A stretch of DNA of 64,000 nucleotides from Bugula neritina (taxonomy: Eukaryota; Bryozoa; Gymnolaemata; Cheilostomatida; Bugulidae): assembly GCA_964035545.1 (NCBI GenBank), contig OZ037765.1, positions 19,090,698 to 19,154,697 of the forward strand, given 5' to 3'. Shown here piece by piece: positions 60,001-64,000 of this stretch. A program made the translations under genes and the position numbers. Each line of letters opens with the position of its first letter. Position 1 is the stretch's first letter. The notes under the pieces were generated by a model that worked only from the letters and a program-made list of their open reading frames with translations, ran no database searches and was not told the origin of the DNA.

Positions 60001-62903
60001 CTAGATATTTTTGACAGTGAATATATTTCACTAAATTTCTTTTAGCTTTTTATTATACTATTTTCTCCCTTGCTGCTTGGATAATAAGTTACTCCAACAG
60101 CAGAATTTAGCTTGATGCATGCGAATTTTGATTTAGCACAACTAAAATTTTGATGTGCGATTATTTTGTAAAATGGGAACTCTAGCCAAAAAAATAATTA
60201 AAAGATAACAGCTATAACCAAAGTAAATTGACAAACCCAAAATTTATTCTGACATATGTAATACTTGCAGACACATTCTTGATCCCTGGATACGTGGAGA
60301 CAACCTCTTCTATTGGTCCAGGATACACAACATCTCCAAATATCTTAAATCTCATAGCATCAGCAACTCTCCCTTTTATTATAAAAGTACCATCTGGATA
60401 CATCATTCCCATATCTCTAAAATAGAACTCTATTCTATCCAACAGCTAGTGTCAGCAAATTTTAGGCTGTTTAATGTTTTTGAAAAAAAGTTAAATAGTT
60501 ACGGAGTCATATTTTTTATAATCAACTCAAAAATGTAGAATAAGAGCAAAGTCTTCATGACTATTTTTAATGTCTAAACTCTAAATTTAGCGCATTTTTG
60601 AGTCATGCAACTTTATCATTATTATTATATTTCAAAGTTACCATTAATTTAATTAGTTTATGAAACAAAATACCTTGAGTATTTTAATAAACTTGATTTT
60701 TGTTGTTAGGTTTATAAAAAGCACATAAACTGCTAAAAGAACTTAAAATCTTTAGCATTCGGCTGAAAGTAATAATTTATATTTTTTTGTACTTGAAACT
60801 TTCAAAATAGTAACACATTATATATATATAATATTATACTGTACAGATTTATTCCAATAATTTAAATATCAAACTCATACTAACCCAGTTTTGAAAAAGC
60901 CATCTTTTGTAAAAGCAGATTCTGTTCTATCTGGGTCTCCGCGATAGTTCTTAAAGACGTTAAATGTTTTGAGTTGTATTTCACCATCTTCACCAAGATC
61001 TACCACCACATCATTTTCATCTACTAGCCTCACCTGTTAAATTAAGCTACAATCATTATATTATTTACACATGCATGATTATTTCTGTAAACAATTATAT
61101 TTTTATTCAAAGATTAGTATATAATTATATATTTAAAATTATGAGCTCAACACCTGTGGAAGCAAATATTTTTATCTTAAGGAAAAATTTTAATGGACCA
61201 AATTTCACCACATTCGAATAACTTTTTTTGTCTTTTAGAGCATACTTAAACTGAAGCAGAAAAGCAGATCGATCTATAAAGTGAAATATTGACAAGCATT
61301 AAGTTGCAATTGAAAGAAACAAAATTTAAATATTAAATTCTAATATTTATAAAAATTATGGAGTTGCACTATTTATCCAAGTTTAAGCATTGCATTTATG
61401 CAGGTGAGCTTGTGATAAATTAGGTTATAATTTAGCCATATGATGGTACATCAGTTGGTGCTATCTTATAACTGTGAATTTAAATTTTGGTGTACTTCAC
61501 TTTCTATTTTGTTCTTACAGGCTCTATTCTGAATTTATGCTCTTTAGCTCCGATGTGCAGTCTTTTATTAGCAGTATTATCATTAGCAGTAGTAGCAACA
61601 GCAGCAGCTCTAAAAGTGTAATAAGAAAACATGGCTTGACACAAACCTCCAAGTTTGGTAAAGGATACATTCTAGCATCAAGCATCTGTTCCATGTCAGA
61701 TGGCAGAGTGCCAAGTGGAGTCCCAGCAACCACCATGACTTCAGATAAACCATATTCAGTCTAAAGTATAGAAATTCTTTTCTATTCCATTACATAGTTG
61801 TCATATAAAATTGACCCATATATGAAACTTTAATATACATTGACAATAATAGTTATTAGAATATTCCATGACATGGTGAAAAATAACGTTATATATACCA
61901 ACTAACAAATGGTATCCCTGAGAATGTCTTTATTATGTACTCTTTAAACCTCCTTGAGATAATCTGGCCGCTACATAGTACAAGCTTCAGAGGTGGTGCT
62001 TTCGCATGTTTTCTTTCAAATGAAGAAGCTATTAGCTGTGTTATACCAGACGGCAAAATAAAATGCTCGATTCTGCAATAATCACGTACTATTTAAAACA
62101 AAATTCCTATAAAAAAATGAAATTTAATAATTGTATAGACCATGATTATAAAAATTGTAGTTGTATGTTATTTATTTTTAACTTTAACTATTGCCTTAAT
62201 ATTTTTACACTAAACTGTTGCAATCATTTAGTTATCACGTTATATCCAAAACATCATTATCTCAGTATATAAGTAAGCCAGCTTGATAAAAGTAGCCAAA
62301 AGCAAATTATTTGTATTTTTACTATATCCCTCAAAAATTTTCTGCATTGGTGCATTACATGCTTTTAAGGTAATGATTTTTTTACATTTCATAAAAGTAT
62401 TTAAGATTCTAATATCTAATGAAAATGGATATATATAAATGTACTATAGAAATGATTGCAGGAGCAGAAACTCTAAAAGCTACTACAAGAACATAATGCA
62501 TCAGATAAAAAATGTTATGTTCTTCTACAATAAAATACATGCAACATTTTTAAATTTATAGTATAGACTATAGTAGAATGTAAAGAATCTTGAGTTTTTT
62601 AACTTTAGTGCCTTTATCTATGCTTGATAATACAATAGCATACAGCAGTAAACTAAGAAAAATTAATAATGAAATGAAATTAATAATGAAATATAAAACT
62701 GCCTAATAAGTTCAGTGTTATTCTTTGCTGACTCACCCTTCAGAGTGAAGGCATTCTGAGCAACGGTCACCAAACTCATCTGCACCTGCCTCTTCAAAAG
62801 GCTCTGGTGAAAAGACCACTCTTTCGTATTTTCCAGCCAGTAGCATAGCAACTGAAGAGTAGCCAATCAAATCATCAAAGCTGTAATTTAGGGCAAACAC
62901 TGC
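57029..62903 (-). CDS. Acyl-CoA synthetase-like gene, copy C (exons 6-14 only)
   Basis: Close paralogue of copy B; exon lengths equal B for exons 6-13. Exons: 62737-62903, 61907-62072, 61647-61760, 60885-61033, 60269-60416, 59480-59535, 58684-58747, 57966-58037, 57029-57157. Motifs: TEYGLSE (A5), FFKTG-DMG (A7), GRVADAMRFKIFGDVVYPGP (A8), PMTGNGRK (A10 region, Arg as in B). Intron 10 again has a GC donor (TCT|GCAAGT). The last exon lacks B's stop and runs ten residues further to a TGA at 57029-57031. Exons 1-5, with the P-loop, are not found: similarity to B ends near 63080 and other DNA follows to the window end. So it is either 5'-truncated or interrupted by an insertion; all nine exons seen are open, which suggests recent duplication or retained function. 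Confidence 0.8.
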
Positions 62904-63084
62904 CTGAAAACAAAAGACATTAAACACATATGTATTTTTTGGTAGCTGTAGGTCAGTATTTGAATTTTTGATAATAAATTGAGTTAGAAAAAACACTATG
63001 TGGATATTATCTATCAAACAAAAGCTGTAAAATGATTATAAGTTCAATTTTTAAAATTCAATTCAATTACCAAAACAACTTATT

Positions 63085-64000
63085 AGTCTAGAAGTAACCT
63101 CCCAAAAAGTGCTCAAAAAATTGGCTTATTACACTTTACTAGGTGGCCACTCAAAAAAAGTTGTTTCTGGATCAGAATTTTGTGCTGATTCTGAATCTAC
63201 AAACTCTAGAATTCTATCTCTACCCAAACTCAAGTTATTGCAAAAAAACAGATCAACATCTTGAATGGGTGATAAAAAGAAATGTGGATTGTGCAAAATA
63301 GTATCCAATTTTAACAAGCTATCTTGAAAAAAAAATATTTGCTGAAATACCAAAAATAATTGCCTCTTACTTAGAATTATATGCTGATACTGAATTTAAA
63401 GACTGCAAGACGCTATCTATGAATCGCCATATTGCATATGCAGCATAAGCATGCAGAATAATTGTATGACCAAACTATTTATACAAAAATAAAAACAAAG
63501 TCATGCTGATGTGCAAAAAAACTATATTTATAAAATTATAGCTCAAAATAAATCTTGAAATGAATAAATATTGAAATCTTTTGAGCACAGCCCAAGTGAA
63601 TCATTTGCTAGTCTGTCAGTAGCCGTTAGACATCTGTAAAAATCAACAAGCTTCTGTAAAATTATTTAGAGAAACAGAAGCATGAGAGATGATCAAAATC
63701 AAATTGTTTGCAGTAAAATATATGACAAATGCCTAAAAATAGTGCTTTATTATGAAAAAGTATTCTCGCCATCATTGTCACTGCCGTCAGTCTCATCAGC
63801 TTCTTCCCCAATATAGAGCTTCTTTTCAGACAATCCTTACATTGACAAACATCAGTGCATGCACTGCATTTGAGACTTCTGACATCCACATCTTGATATG
63901 TTGCAGCTAGTCTTACAGGAGCAGTTTAAACTTTGCAATATACATGTTCAGGTGCGGAAGTTTGAATCATCCACTTTATATTTATGCTGCCATGATTCTC
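63085..64000. other. Foreign segment replacing the 5' part of copy C
   Basis: From about 63085 the sequence no longer aligns with copy B's intron 5. It includes an open minus-strand frame (63129-63353, ends ETTFFEWPPSKV) with no recognised family, and a Cys-rich relic at 63750-63926. It is probably an inserted element or a rearrangement junction; it continues past the window. Confidence 0.5.
63750..63926 (-). pseudogene. Decayed CXC-type cysteine-rich domain, C-terminal end
   Basis: One minus-strand frame reads NCSCKTSCNISRCGCQKSQM and the other continues CSACTDVCQCKDC, then a third ends in an acidic tail ...DGSDNDGENTFS. Across two frame changes this follows the spacing of the CXC (tesmin/TSO1-like) cysteine motif often found at the C-terminus of transposon-related animal proteins. 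The frameshifts show it is inactive. Confidence 0.45.

Overview
The window is nuclear DNA from an intron-rich, strongly AT-rich invertebrate animal. The phylum cannot be fixed from the sequence; a lophotrochozoan-type genome is only a guess. Evidence for an animal: multi-exon genes with GT-AG (and one GC-AG) introns, tRNA-derived SINE-like repeats, long-TIR DNA transposon relics, Metaviridae-type (Ty3/gypsy) and Copia-type LTR elements, and a PBS matching an animal initiator-Met tRNA. No operons, CRISPR arrays or prokaryotic signals were seen.

Host genes. Three tandem, same-strand (minus) paralogues encode an AMP-forming acyl-CoA synthetase-like enzyme (ANL superfamily, ACSF2-like in layout). 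Copy A (about 12.2-4.4 kb) has exons 1-11 plus a likely extra 5' exon, and is cut or interrupted on its 3' side by a gypsy element. Copy B (39.9-26.7 kb) has all 14 exons and an open frame of about 589 codons. Copy C (62.9-57.0 kb) has exons 6-14, very close to B even in its introns; its homology to B stops abruptly near 63.08 kb. I rebuilt the exons from splice sites, phase and motifs; lengths and phases agree exactly or in multiples of three between copies. One plus-strand two-exon gene of unknown function lies at 19.5-23.2 kb.

Mobile DNA. 1-4.28 kb: 3' part of a gypsy element (RNase H, integrase, then an extra zinc-finger ORF, then 3' LTR). 47.70-50.1 kb: a second, diverged, 5'-truncated relative with the same downstream zinc-finger ORF. 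40.76-45.40 kb: a complete, young Copia element with 296-bp LTRs differing at two bases, a GTAAT target duplication, and one broken gag frame. 36.3-38.1 kb: a long-TIR element in an intron of copy B. 53.8-54.6 kb: a TIR element carrying TA microsatellites and another repeat. 55.68-56.47 kb: a foldback/Mutator-like element with arms of about 340 bp and a 9-bp near-duplication. tRNA-derived repeats lie at 5.2-5.9 and 36.15 kb.

Most unusual signal: both gypsy elements carry, after pol, an ORF with a C2H2 finger followed by a C-x-C-x12-H-x4/5-C finger. In both it is preceded by a tiny ATG-TCT exon and an intron of 260-265 bp with the same phase. Without splicing there is no in-frame ATG ahead of the fingers. 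This suggests a third, splice-expressed zinc-finger protein in the env position of a gypsy lineage.
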